Assembly (NCBI GenBank): GCA_965644295.1
Contig: CBFFRP010000446.1
Location: 46,330-110,329 of the forward strand
Direction: 5' to 3'
DNA: 64,000 nucleotides
DNA from: Paraphysomonas bandaiensis
Lineage: Eukaryota; Chrysophyceae
Position 1 is the stretch's first letter. Each line of letters starts with the position of its first letter. Positions 20,930 through 32,162 of the stretch are shown in pieces. A program made the position numbers and the translations under genes. The notes beneath the pieces were generated by a model that was not told where the DNA came from, searched no databases, and worked only from the letters and a program-made list of their open reading frames with translations.

Positions 20930-23174
20930 CTACTCCGATGACAGCCCCAACAATTTATGAAACACTCTCATGCTACTAGTTCCTTTAGGACTGCGGTATA
21001 TACTACCATATTTTGGTTGATATCGTATTATACCAGCTTTCACATCACAATCCAATCCGAGAAAACCACTCGCAGAATCTGATTCCTTGTGGTCATCAAT
21101 ATAAGCTGTAGGAGCCCTCCACGGATACCTGAGTTTCACACTATGCGAGTCTTCAGAGTGATCTAGAACTGGGTACACATTACTACTGGTCAAATACTTT
21201 TCATTTGCAATACTGCCCAGTGATGATAAATGATCATTCCCTTCCCCTAATAACTCACTCCTACGGTGTACGACTGGTGCGCATGTTTTTTCAGTGGTGT
21301 GGAACAAAGGACTCTCAATGAAAGGCTCACTTCTTTGCTCACAGAGCAACATATCCGATGCGCCATCGTTCCGAGATTTAGTGTTACTTTGGTAAACACT
21401 CAGCCGTTCGTGAACTGGGCTAAATCCACCGACGGATAGCACCTCCTCGCGTGCAAAATCTTGATGGCAAAAGCTACTATCACGACCGTCTTCTAAATGC
21501 GCATCACATCCGACATCAGCATGTGGATTCGTCGTTTCCAGATGCATTCCACATCGATCAACACTCCCGAGATTTTTATCAACCAGGCGTTTCTTCCGTC
21601 GATGCAACATGTTTATTGGTAAAGGGGCGTAGCCTTCGTGTTTTCGCTGCTGCGACTGCTTTAAAATATTTTCCAACTGTGATATTGGGCTAGCAGGCTC
21701 AACAGAAAACTCTTCAATACTCCTCTTCCTGCTGTCTCTAATATCACTTGGGTTGGCGGGTTGAGTTTGCAATTTATGCAAACGTGGTGCACTACTGCTT
21801 GAAGCATCCGAATCTTTGAACTTCCAAACCTCATCACAGACAGTATCTCTTCTAGTAGGCTCTGGAGAGGTATTCGCAGGGCATAGAGGTGTACGGCTTG
21901 ACGTGGCAAGACATGACTCTGACTCTCGATCATGACAGCCAGGCATCCACTGTATATGTCCTTCATCTTTCATTCCTTTCTCACTGATTACGTTACGTTT
22001 ATCAACGTCAAACGGCTTCAATGTACAAGGATGTACTTCTCCAACAGCTATTCGTTGGCTAACATCAGGGTCTAAAATGGTACCTAGAAAAGTCTTATCC
22101 TGCAGTGAAGCAGCTTGGAGATCAAGAGGTGTTAAATACTGCATACGTTTCTCAGAAGGATTGTATATTGTCTGATGTTTGAATGTGTATAAGGCATTCC
22201 TTAACTATAGAAAACACAAGTCAGTAACATGAGCCACTGGCAATCGAAGCTACGCATCACATGCGGCAACATGAAACTACAATGCAATACGCGTAAGCGA
22301 ATTAAATCTACCAACCTTGGCCACATATTCATCGTCCACTCCCTCGTACTTGGATGCCTTTAGGGCTTGAGCTACTTTGCTGAAAGTTTTATACTTGCCT
22401 ACAAACTTATGCGCGGTGACTAAACCAATATTTCGAATCTTCTTGACGTAATCACACCCCGCAATGCAACACATCAGCTTGAACATCTCATCAGTCCAGT
22501 TGAGAAAAGAGAGCGTTTGGTTAGCTCCAAGAGATCGGCGGCGTATCTCCTGCCCTGTTCCATCCCAATCAAATTTGAAACATACTCTTCGACAGCCATA
22601 AACTAAAGAATCGCCATCTTCAGTCAAAACAACGTCAACGTAATTCGTCAGCGATAAATAGGCCAGCTGAGCGTCAGATTCATATGGGGATACCATATAT
22701 TCAATTTCAGCTCGTTTTAGCTCAGAAATAAGTTCAAATACCATTTCAGGAGTGACTGTGCAAACTTATAATTCAAATGAGACAAAAGTATATGACGCTA
22801 CCTGCCACACTTTGCTTGTAGTGTGCATAAGCATCTCTATGTCGTCCATCAGCCTCAGCATCTCTGGCTAATTGCTTATGTGTTGATCTGATCTTTCGTC
22901 TTGATGAGTTCGTGAGTTCTTTAGCAGGCAGTGGGCGCCCATCGAACACAACGACTGGAGTTACGCCCTCCTTAATGAGCATATGGAGCATCTCAAGTAC
23001 ATAATTCACATACTTTGATGTGTTGATTCCCTCTGTGACCTCTCGACTGCATCCATAGCTTCCTTTATGTAGCCAACAGTGAGCATCTACGCCCACTCTG
23101 AGGCCTTTATAGGCGCTGATGTGGACCTTCCTCGTCACTGACTTGAGGGCACCTAGCAGGCCGGGGATACCCAT
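20930..23174 (-). CDS. EXO1: Exonuclease 1 (FEN1/XPG family)
   Basis: Three exons, 23174-22802, 22755-22316 and 22204-20930; 695 residues. This is a 5'-3' double-strand exonuclease and flap endonuclease of mismatch repair, recombination and telomere processing. The start is MGIPGLLGALK; the N-terminal Met-Gly is conserved in the family, so I prefer this ATG to the one 18 bp upstream. Metal-binding residues are present: VGVDAHCWLH, VVVFDGRPLPAK, SPYESDAQLAYL, VLTEDGDSLVYG and AGCDYV. The helix-two-turn-helix follows (IRNIGLVTAHKFV), then the segment typical of EXO1 after the nuclease core (FKHQTIYNPSEKRM, TFLGTILDP). The C-terminal 350 residues are Ser-rich and disordered, as in other EXO1 proteins where they bind repair partners. 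The gene is divergent from the LRR gene across about 1 kb. Confidence 0.93.
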
Positions 23175-24216
23175 TACAGACTGCACTAACACCGACCACT
23201 ACACGTCCTCGTTATCAGGTCCTTCCAGTGGACATTGTTCTCATGTTATGTCTACGATATGCATGTATGTGTATGTACATCATCATCTTGAGCTCATATG
23301 TATGTCTATGTATGCAGGTATGTATATAACATATACGTACATCCCTCGTACTGCGCTGTATACTGCACGGTGCTCCTACTGCAGCTCTGTGTGTGCTGTC
23401 TGATATTTGAAATCGATAATCTCGTATGCGCTGTATTCATGTGTATACCTCTGTATCCTGCTTCTGCTTCTGTCCACCATCTTCAAGGGTCACTCCTTCA
23501 CTTCGTTGTTCGGGCGCTTTGCATCCTCACCAAATAGAGCAGGAAATAGCAGGCATACGTGCAAATGAATTCGAGATGCTGTATATGGAAATAGCAACCA
23601 TTGTACTGTTTGATTATTCGTGTGTGGCCGTTCCCGAATCATTCCAGACGTTTTTCAATCCTTTGATTTCTGTATGAGAAAATCACGGTCCATGTATACG
23701 GGTAGCATCGACCGTTCCCGGTAGTTGAGATATCCGTTTGATGAGCAGCGTGTGTATCCGTATAGTATATATGCATACATATATATACATATACATATAC
23801 ATACATATACATGTACATATACATACCATACATATACATACATATACATATGCATACATATACTGTACATATACATACATATACAGACATATGCAGCATG
23901 GTGTCGTTTGAATGTGACTGCAACAGCACTCCACATACATAACATACACACAGAGCTATCTAACCCATCCGCCTCCCCTCCATGCACACGAGTGATTCCT
24001 TTCTATCCTTGTGAGCATGAGCATGAGCATGAGCAGGTCTGAAGTGTGTGTCAGTATGTATGTATGTATGTATGTATGTATGTATGTATGTATGTATGTA
24101 TATGTGTGTATCTCTGTGTATGTGTATGTGTGTATATATATGTGTGTATAGGTGTTCACAGTGTCAGATGATTCGCTCTTCTTTCTCTCTGTGTCTGATA
24201 TGTTTCTCGCAGTCAA
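23175..24216. promoter_or_regulatory. Divergent upstream region of EXO1 and the LRR gene
   Basis: About 1 kb dominated by alternating TATG/TACA sequence: ATGTATGTGTATGTACATC (23262), a long imperfect ATACATAT tract (23767-23895) and a (TATG)n tract (24055-24101). The last lies 115 bp before the LRR start. A GAGCAT/GAGCATGA repeat (24012-24033) is also present. CTCGCAG at 24205-24211 may be the acceptor of a 5' UTR intron just before the ATG at 24217. Confidence 0.55.
24055..24101 (+). repeat. (TATG)n microsatellite upstream of the LRR gene
   Basis: About 11 perfect tetranucleotide copies, followed by TATGTGTGTATCTCTGTGTATG. Same motif and similar distance to a start codon as the arrays at 3044 and 7762. 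Confidence 0.95.
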
Positions 24217-26923
24217 ATGAACGCATCACATGTGAGCCAACAGTCTCATGAGGATGTCGTGAGTCCCCCCGCAGACACAGACACTCATACAGACAGAGAG
24301 GAGTTCAGAGACATGCCCAAGTCAGTCATCGACCGGCTGCTATCCAGGAAGACAAGATTCTCTAATCTCGAGCTAACAGAGAGCGCGATCGATGAGATCC
24401 TTGATAGTGCGGCGGAGTCGGGATATGATCTCGATCTATCGGGCGCTATACTGGACAATGATATGCCATTCTTCATAATCGACAGCCTGTCACGGAACAA
24501 CTATTTTCAGTTCGCGCATGTTAATTTAAATTGCACACACATATCAAGTAGAGGATTTGATGCCTTGGTTGATTCGATTGTGTGCTTTCATGAACTCAGA
24601 ACTCTCACTGTTAGAGACAATGGATTGCCGAAAGAGGCGGGTATGTCGCTGGCAAAAATATTAGGGGCCAGGGCTAATTTACAGGTGTGCAGTGAATAGA
24701 AGCTATCAAAACACCGAATTAGCAGTTTATCTTTATATGTACCAGTATATACAGTGTTAATGTCGTGTATGCGGTATGCGACGGTGCTTTACTTGCTTTA
24801 CACGCAGGTTCTGGATGCCAGGAGTAACCAACTCGGTGACGCTGGAGTCGCTGCGATATCTGGTGCATTCACTGCTGACCTATCTGATATCACGCCTAGC
24901 ACGCCTATATCATTGCTGTCGCTCACTGTACTCGACTTGTCTTCCAATGGTATGGGAGACTCGGGACTACTCTCCTTGTGTAGAGGACTCAGTCATTTTG
25001 GAAAGTCTTCAAAAGGAATCGGACGGTCCAGTGCATTGCAGGTACTCCGACTGAACCACAACAAAATAGGAGACAAAAGTGCAGTATGTCTTGCACAATT
25101 TTTGGAGTCGTTTTATTGTACCGGCCATTACGCTTTCGAGGAGCTCAGCATGAGCCATAACCCTATCGGGCATACTGGATTAGTAGCCATACTGAGTGCC
25201 ATACAGTCTGCCTCAGAGAAAAACGCAACGCTCATGAAGTTGGGGCTAGACGACTGTAAACCGAATATTGAAGTCCTTGAGGAGGCAACCAAAGTACTGA
25301 GAAAACCAACGACTTCCAGGTATAATATCTCTAGGATTGTATCATCCACTATTTTATGTCATTATCTTATGTGTATTTTATCTGTTCGTGAGTAGGTTGC
25401 GAATTCTAGAACTATCTATGCGAGAAGTGGAAGCTACAGAAATATGCAACAACGATCAATTTCTCGACACGATAGTGTCACTCTCTGATGCGGTAGCAGC
25501 CAATGATACTATCGCTATTCTGACACTAGGTGATCCCTGCATATAAATTGCTCGTGCTATAACATATGGTATTTCGGTAACACGTACTGTATCGCGTACT
25601 TAGTCAAGTACTATATTTATGTAGCTAAACTTTATGCCGCAGGGGAATTACCGGACGTCACGAGGAAGCAGGTTCTGTCAGCCAGTCCTGGTAGTGCCAA
25701 GTACTACGGACTGAGAGTTGCGATGGACTGTTTCCGGTGTGTAATTCCTGACGTGGCGCTTTCAGAGTATACTGTGCTAATGAATACGTATTTATATTAG
25801 GTCCATGATAGAGGTTCTTAAGATGGCATCTCATCAGCAGAGACAGCTTTTGACATCTCTAGAAAATGGCCAACCTCTGTCTGTTTTAAAGCTACAACAG
25901 CAAGAATTTGAAAAACTCAGACGAGAGCATGCTGTAAGTGAATTTTGCTGTTTCATTTTTTATTCCATTGTGTTTCATTACATGCAATGTTGAGTGATTT
26001 ATATTGACGAGCAATCACAGTATAGTAGTTGATACATGCTTTGTATGCAGAGCGTATTCCACGAGTTATCATCAGAAATACGTCGATTACCACTTTATGA
26101 AAGTGACCCCAACACGTCTCTATCTACTATACAGACAAGCGCAGAATATACCAGAGGGCAGTTTGAGTCAGAGGGTGGAGGGGTGCAAGGTGGGAGTCGA
26201 GGAGCAGGGGAGCAGAAAAGTAGCACTGAGGGAAGCTTTAGGGGCAGGGACTCACCTGTACGGTCGAGACCGTCGTCGAGTCATTACTCACCATCTCGGC
26301 ACTCCACTCTGAATACATCCATGAGCACGACTCATATTGGTGATATTATAAAGGATGCGGTATCCAGTGCTTTGGAATCTGCTCAAAGGCAGTGGTTGCA
26401 GCAGCTGAAAAACGGGTCTTTTAGCCCTGATAGTGGCGCAGATTCATTCCAGCATAGGTTTGCTCAGTTGACAGCTAAGGTGGATGTACTACAGGATCAG
26501 GTAACATATTCGTTATTGCTACATTTTACTCCTAGTTTAATGAGAATTTCTCTTGCTTTACTTACTGATTGTGCACTGATACAGGTCCTTGGACTGGATG
26601 CACAGGCTTTCAACCTTGCTGATAAATCGCAATTTGAGGAAATGCATCGATTGGTTATAGCTCTTGAATCACGAATTTCTCACTTGGAGGCACGTTTGGG
26701 TAGTACTGAGCAAAGGCAGCAGGAGTTGCAGCATGAGGTCAAAGAGGCCCTGTCAACAAGTCAACCATCCAGTATGGCGTCACGATTGGCTGACTTGAGT
26801 GAGCGTATGAGTTCTCTCGAGTCCACGGTTGAAGCAGAGCATGAGACATCTCTGGACCTGTTAGAGGTACTTCTCAAGAACAACGAGAAGAAGCATCAGA
26901 GGGGTCATAGAACCACAGCGTGA
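24217..26923 (+). CDS. Leucine-rich repeat protein with C-terminal coiled coil
   Basis: Seven exons: 24217-24684, 24808-25319, 25396-25529, 25643-25736, 25801-25933, 26051-26500 and 26585-26923, phases consistent; 709 residues. From about residue 60 to 330 there are ribonuclease-inhibitor-type LRRs (LTVLDLSSNGMGDSGLLSLC, LQVLRLNHNKIGDKSAVCLA, FEELSMSHNPIGHTGLVAIL). These form a curved protein-binding solenoid. A Gly/Ser-rich disordered stretch follows (about 480-540) and then a coiled coil (LAQLTAKVDVLQDQ-type heptads and HRLVIALESRISHLEARLG). There is no NB-ARC, kinase, membrane or signal segment, so it is probably an intracellular scaffold. RI-type LRR plus coiled coil is also the layout of some ciliary or centriolar proteins such as CEP78, but I cannot assign it. 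Confidence 0.8.
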
Positions 26924-27434
26924 GAGTTTTTATTGCTCCGTTGGTTGTCTGCTATATAGTAGTATAGGATCCCTATGTAACGGTATATTGTAGCACACAT
27001 GTGAAGTGGTAGAGTGGTTAATTTGAGTGGAACAATACTTTACAATGCTGGTATTATAGTATAGTATGTTTGGCTTAGTGGCAATATTATGAGTTGTGTT
27101 GACGTAGAAACGCCGAACCGAGCTAAATCTATGAATAAATTGGTTGTGTGGGCCTTGAATTTCTGATTGAGTGATATTTCAGATTTCATAGTACTGCAAA
27201 CTGCAATATCTATAATCTATAGGCTTCGGCAAATAATTCTAACCACAGGATCTATCTGGTAAATATATTCACTGATTGCGTAAAAATTTCTATCACATAT
27301 ACCTCTGCACTCCTTCACTTCTCCAGCTATGTTGTTATGTTACCTTACAATCTCTCTCATGCAGGCTTGCGTAACAATTAATAGGGAATATTAGATTGCC
27401 AATTAGTAAATCATCCAATTGTGTCATAACTTGA
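26924..27434. other. Intergenic gap
   Basis: AT-rich 3' region of the LRR gene. AATAAA near 27133 may serve its polyadenylation. No gene seen. Confidence 0.5.
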
Positions 27435-27440
27435 CAAGAT

Positions 27441-27566
27441 GAACAGAGGCGGCATGAAATAGAATTGCAGCGGACTCTGGCGCAGCAGCGACAGGAGGAA
27501 TTGGATCGTCAAAGAGATGCAGCAGCAGCAGATGATGATGATGACGTTGATGCTGTCACTGCTTAA
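27441..27566 (+). pseudogene. Terminal-exon-like fragment, possible second ORF of the Harbinger element
   Basis: An open stretch reading HEIELQRTLAQQRQEELDRQ, then an Ala/Asp run and stop, preceded by an acceptor-like GAACAG. Its Gln/Arg/Glu-rich helix and acidic end resemble the tail of the Myb/SANT-like DNA-binding protein that PIF/Harbinger transposons encode next to, and often convergent with, the transposase. No matching upstream exon with a SANT domain is visible, so it would be a remnant. An alternative 3' exon of the LRR gene is also possible. Low confidence. Confidence 0.35.
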
Positions 27567-27634
27567 GAAAGATAACGGTAATATGTAGGTCATTAGTTGC
27601 TTGGTTTAAAGTTTAAAGTGTTACTAAGATTAAG

Positions 27635-28750
27635 TTAATTGAAGTGATTTCTTATTTGACTAATACCAGTACAACGAACACGATAGTTATATAACCTATG
27701 AATAGTAGCAAGTCTTATTCCACGAATATCTTGATTGAATGGTAGAGGCATAAGTAGACGTCTGTAAACCTTCTCCACGGCTCCCATCCCCCACTCACAA
27801 GATTGTCGTAATGATGTTATGGAATTGCTTAGACGGTTTAGAGCTGGTCTAGCGAGAGGGTGAGCCTTCTCAATGTCTCCATCCTTAACCGGTGTAATTA
27901 TTCTACCAAAACATTTGCCGCTTACCGGAAAAGCAGAATCAGATACAACTCCATGGCCCTTTAAGCAGAACTCATCTTTACAGATTTTCTCTTGGAAGGG
28001 CCTATACATATCTCCATCATTCCAGGATCCTACAAAATTGTGCTTGCCCCAACAGATGCACCCACTGACATCGAAGCATAGACATCCTCTTATCAAAGTA
28101 GCATGAAGCCACCCGTTATCCATGGCATTTTGCAGATCAGCTCTGGTAGGCTTCTGAACCCTATAATTCTTGCAATCAATTAAGCCCCACCTGCCAGATA
28201 TATCCGGATGTAAAGCTTGAACCTTTAAACCCCATTCGTATTGCATCTTAAAAGATGGCCACCGAAATTCAGCTTCACGCAATGTCTTTAATGTAGCAAG
28301 CAGTGCTTCCTCAGCCTTTCTGAGATGCCGAGATAGACTGGAAGGAACAATGCCGAACATTAAACACAGAGATTTATATGACATTGAATCAGTATAAAAG
28401 ACCAGCACCAGTCCCAAACGATCTTCACTGTACGGTAATGCGCTGGGTCGTCCACCTCCACCGCGATTGTTAGCAATCACTTCAAACTTTTCAAACTCAA
28501 GCAACAATTTGCTAAAAGCACTTCGAGTAAGTGACGTCATGTTTACAAAGTCTTCGTCGTCTCCATGTTCATACAGTCCACGCCAAGCAGATTCTTGTAT
28601 CGGTCGAAGAGCGTGTTTCGTTAAGTAGCTCCTCTCCCGTAGAGTCATTCGTATGCGAAGAAGAGTCAGCAGCAGTCTCTGCTTTCGACGTCTCCTCTTT
28701 CTTAACCACCAATACATAAGCATCAAGTACATGTACTTCATCATATACAC
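27635..28750 (-). mobile_element. PIF/Harbinger-type transposase (DDE superfamily)
   Basis: Single intact frame of 371 codons. The DDE_Tnp_4 catalytic triad can be placed as Asp192 in GLIDCKNYRV, Asp271 in VVSDSAFPVSGK and Glu319 in SCEWGMGAVEKVYRRL. Upstream, a helix-turn-helix-like segment (SMSYKSLCLMFGIVPSSLSRHL) fits the family's N-terminal region. Transposases of this kind cut and paste DNA elements with short inverted ends and 3-bp TA-rich target duplications. I could not identify terminal inverted repeats. The first 35 residues (Met/Tyr/Leu- and then Arg-rich) are unusual, and a later Met may be the true start. No stop interrupts the frame, so it may be recent or still active. Confidence 0.82.
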
Positions 28751-29212
28751 ACGCTGCCTTCAAGTGGATGTGGTTGAAATGCATGTCTCGCAGAACACAC
28801 ACGGAGTTTATGCAACAAAACGCGTCTAATTGTGTGTGTTTTTTGACGTATTTTGAGGTTTTGGAAGTCATCCAGCAGTGTGCTGCATTCTCTGTACAGC
28901 AGTATCAAACTCGGGGCTCTATAAGCGTGAAAATGTCATGTTTTGAGGTGATTTGATTTCGAAAGCGGATAATTAGAGCTCAAAAAACCTACATGTACAT
29001 ACTCTGCTGGATTTTATGCTGGTGTTTAATTGGGATTTTCAGCGCTCTGGGTCTGGAAATTCCCGATATTGACAGTCGTTTCCCAGCGAGGATGTGAGCA
29101 GCTGACTGCATTGCGAAGATGACCGACAGACAGACCGACAGACAGACTTGAAGAGCGATGACACACACGACCTGAGCGGCAACTGTCTGTCATTTCTATT
29201 GCTAACGATATC
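28751..29212. other. Intergenic gap before the membrane-protein gene
   Basis: No gene. A GACA-type repeat (GACCGACAGACAGACCGACA, near 29122-29148) lies about 70 bp before the ATG at 29213 and may take the place of the TATG tracts found upstream of other genes. Confidence 0.5.
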
Positions 29213-30258
29213 ATGCGCATCTCCAGCGAGGAGCCCTCGAAACAACTGAACAACTCTGAGCACTCATGGCACGTTACGCTCTCCAGGTATGTCTATGCCT
29301 CCAGGAGCCATCAGAAGGTGGCGGACATCGAAGAAGTCGAGACTTGGCCACCAGAGGTTGTGCTGCTGCTGATGATATGATACGAGACATGATGTTTAAA
29401 TATGCGGAAACTATAGAGCTGCTTGTAGCAGATATCCAGCATGGAGCACACAGCAGAGAGTTGATTGGGCGATTGCCAGGCAATACTTGTGTTGAATTAG
29501 CGCCTATGGTAGTATAACAGTATTTATAGAGCCCTGTGTCCAGAATGGTTCGATGAACATTTAACGGACAGACTGAACAACTCCATGTTGATTAGCGCTC
29601 AGTGTGTTGATTAGCGCTCTTCTTATCACTGTCAGTGCGGCGCTGTATTTCACACCACCACAACTCGATATTGTGGATGGGGTCTCTGTATCCAGCTATA
29701 ATTTGAGAGCCATGTACTATCTTACAAGTTTTGCGGATTTATTTTTTATGATCAGTATTATATGTGGTGTATGCTTTATCGAAAATGCACTTAGCCGAGC
29801 TTATTGTGACGCTGATAAGTTTGTACTTATCATCGATCAATATTTCTACAAAAATGCGTCCCAGCTATCATCGATACTGGGGGCTCTGTTGTTCATGGTG
29901 TCTTTATTTGTACCGATGTGGCTTTCGTACTCAACAGACGATTGTTTTGTGATGACGGTAGTTGGAGTGCTGACTTTCATGTGGGTCATTTCTGTGCAGG
30001 TAACTATATACATGCCATTTTCTATACTTTATTGTGATATGTGTTTGGTAATTTTAAAGCTTTTTTGTGATTAAAATATTCCACTCTGTGATCATTGTTT
30101 TTTACAAGATTGTAACATCACGAGAAGCCTCAGAGCAACAAGATATTCGAACTCAAAAATTTCTCAGAATTGTCAATTCTAAAGATGGACGACTGCTTCC
30201 TAGATACTATCCTAGCGGCCGATTAACACAAGAAGATTTGAGTAAGCTTTACTGGTAG
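29213..30258 (+). pseudogene. Multi-pass membrane protein with an apparent 19-bp frameshifting duplication
   Basis: Proposed exons: 29213-29286, 29355-29459, 29521-29999 and 30109-30258. With the 19-bp unit at 29587-29605 left out, the product would have 262 residues. The N-terminus is hydrophilic (HSWHVTLSR, then DDMIRDMMFKYAETIELL). The segment CPEWFDEHLTDRLNNSM runs directly into transmembrane helix one. Three hydrophobic segments follow (LISALLITVSAALYF, DLFFMISIICGVCFI, ILGALLFMVSLFVPMWL), and the tail is cytosolic-like (LLPRYYPSGRLTQEDLSKLYW). The repeat GTTGATTAGCGCTC at 29587 and 29606 shifts the frame into a TAG. Otherwise, an intron from 29460 to 29602 would skip the EWFDEH segment and avoid the break. 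The donor GTTGAT at 29460 is weak in either model. Family unknown. Confidence 0.5.
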
Positions 30259-32162
30259 AGGGAATCGTGCTACGGTTGTCGCACTTGCCGAATATAAATT
30301 ACGAAATTTTGTGAGAGAGAATTGTAGCATTTTAACGAATACCTATTGTATAGTACTGTTCAATGCCCATTAAAGTATATTGTTTTATCTGTAAAACCAT
30401 TGCTGCCAACCAGACCACAGTCGATTACTTTTCCGCCAAGCAGTTACTGTTACAGTCTCTACAATGCCGAAAAATTAATTTTGGGCGGATTCAACTATAA
30501 GAAGTGAGTAGTAAATGTTTATTATTAGATGAGTTCAAGAGTCAGAACCAGATTAGGGTTACCTATACCTGACATCTGCCGAATTCAGGATTTTGAGTCC
30601 TTAAGGCGAACAGCCCAAATGCTTGACTTCTGCAGGTAGGATAATACCTCGGCCGGTAACCCTTCAGGTGGGCCTACTCCCAGATGCCCTTGAGGTGTTG
30701 AGGTGGGCCCATTCCCTGTTTAATCGTCAGGGTCAAACGACGTCTACACAAATGACACTCATATTAGTGTTCCTTGTACCACACAAGTATTAAGCTATGA
30801 GTGAGCAGAAAATTATCTGCTGACTCTATATGCGGCTCACGTTAGTTTCCCGGAGAAATCTCTCCGATACTTATCACTCAGAACACGAAATGGTGAGAGT
30901 CCGACTTTGTTGAGGGACCATAATACTTTCCATATTATAAACGTCCGTTAAGTTCGTATATACGGATAGTCCGCCACATTCCAACCCTATATACCCATAC
31001 TTCTAATCTGATTATGACTATTATCTGCCTATATGATCTCATACTACCTACACTACTTCAACTTTATTCTTGTACCATAATAATTAAGACAATAGTTTCT
31101 TAAATCACCCGTCTTTACCACACACCAATTTTTTCTACACAAGATTACATCCAGCCAAAGCGGGAACCAGTCACTTCACCGGACACAATACCTTTAGAAT
31201 ACTCTACCTTTGGGCGTCCGTACAGCATGACATAATAATTATCTACATTCTTGAAGTAGATACGTTAAAGGAGTAAATGTTTTTGATTTTGACATCTTTC
31301 GGTAAGAAGGAGTGTTACGACTACGCTACAATCTGTTATCACGAATACAGTCAAACACTACACTATAGATGGTAGCTACTAATACTACTATAACCTGTAC
31401 AATACATTATTTCATATTCATGATTGTATATTCAGGACACCTATTAACGCATATTATGTAGTACGTAGTTGTTTAACTTGAATTTACATAATTATTACAT
31501 ACTTGAAGATTAAATAAGATTTATCTTAGTATTTAGTAAAAGATACACTTCGTATTATTAGATATAAATATTGATTATATAAACTTCACATGAAGGATAA
31601 GGCCTAATAGTATGATAGCAAGACACGTTTGAACAAAGCGTTTTAGCACCACACACATTTGAGTGTCTGACAGTCGCGTATCTTATATAGTCTGGTAATT
31701 ATTCAGTCTATCTATTTGATATTTCATTGTATACATGTTGTATTCACACGTTGAGAGATACACGTGAACCAATGAATCTTAATAAGATTTCCGACTTCAT
31801 CTTATTATAAAATGTGGACAACTAATACCCATGTTGTGCTGTTCACTAGATTTCCAATTGATTACGTATAAAGTAAATTAATTTAAGGTTACTTACGTTA
31901 TAGGTGTTTCGTAAGCTAATACAACACAATAACAAATCGATAAGGAAGTATTGTAGTATATAGCATATATATAGCAGACAAATCTAAATAATAATCATAT
32001 CAAATAAATCCCGCAAAAAATTCAACATATTTTTGTCGTAAACCGATAATAGAAGGCCATATAAAAAATACAAATAACAGTAAAATAAGTCGACGATAAA
32101 GAATGCTATGCATTCAGTAATTCAAATTCTAAAGGCAGTGATACCGCCTAAAGCAAAATTAT
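30259..32162. other. Gene-free AT-rich interval
   Basis: Contains a family A copy (30565-30925, listed below). The rest, 30930-32160, is AT-rich with no ORF or recognised repeat. Confidence 0.6.
30565..30925 (+). repeat. Family A dispersed repeat, core copy
   Basis: Contains CCTGACATCTGCCG, TTAAGGCGAACAGCCC, GACACTCATATTAGTGTTCC, TCTGCTGACTCTATATGCGG and GTCCGACTTTGTTGAGGG in the family order, same orientation as the 11186 and 46577 copies. Confidence 0.75.

Noticed and set aside
23725-24042. ORFs rich in Tyr, His, Met and Cys near 23.7-24.2 kb on both strands
   Set aside because: They come from the imperfect ATACAT/TATG tract in the EXO1-LRR upstream region.
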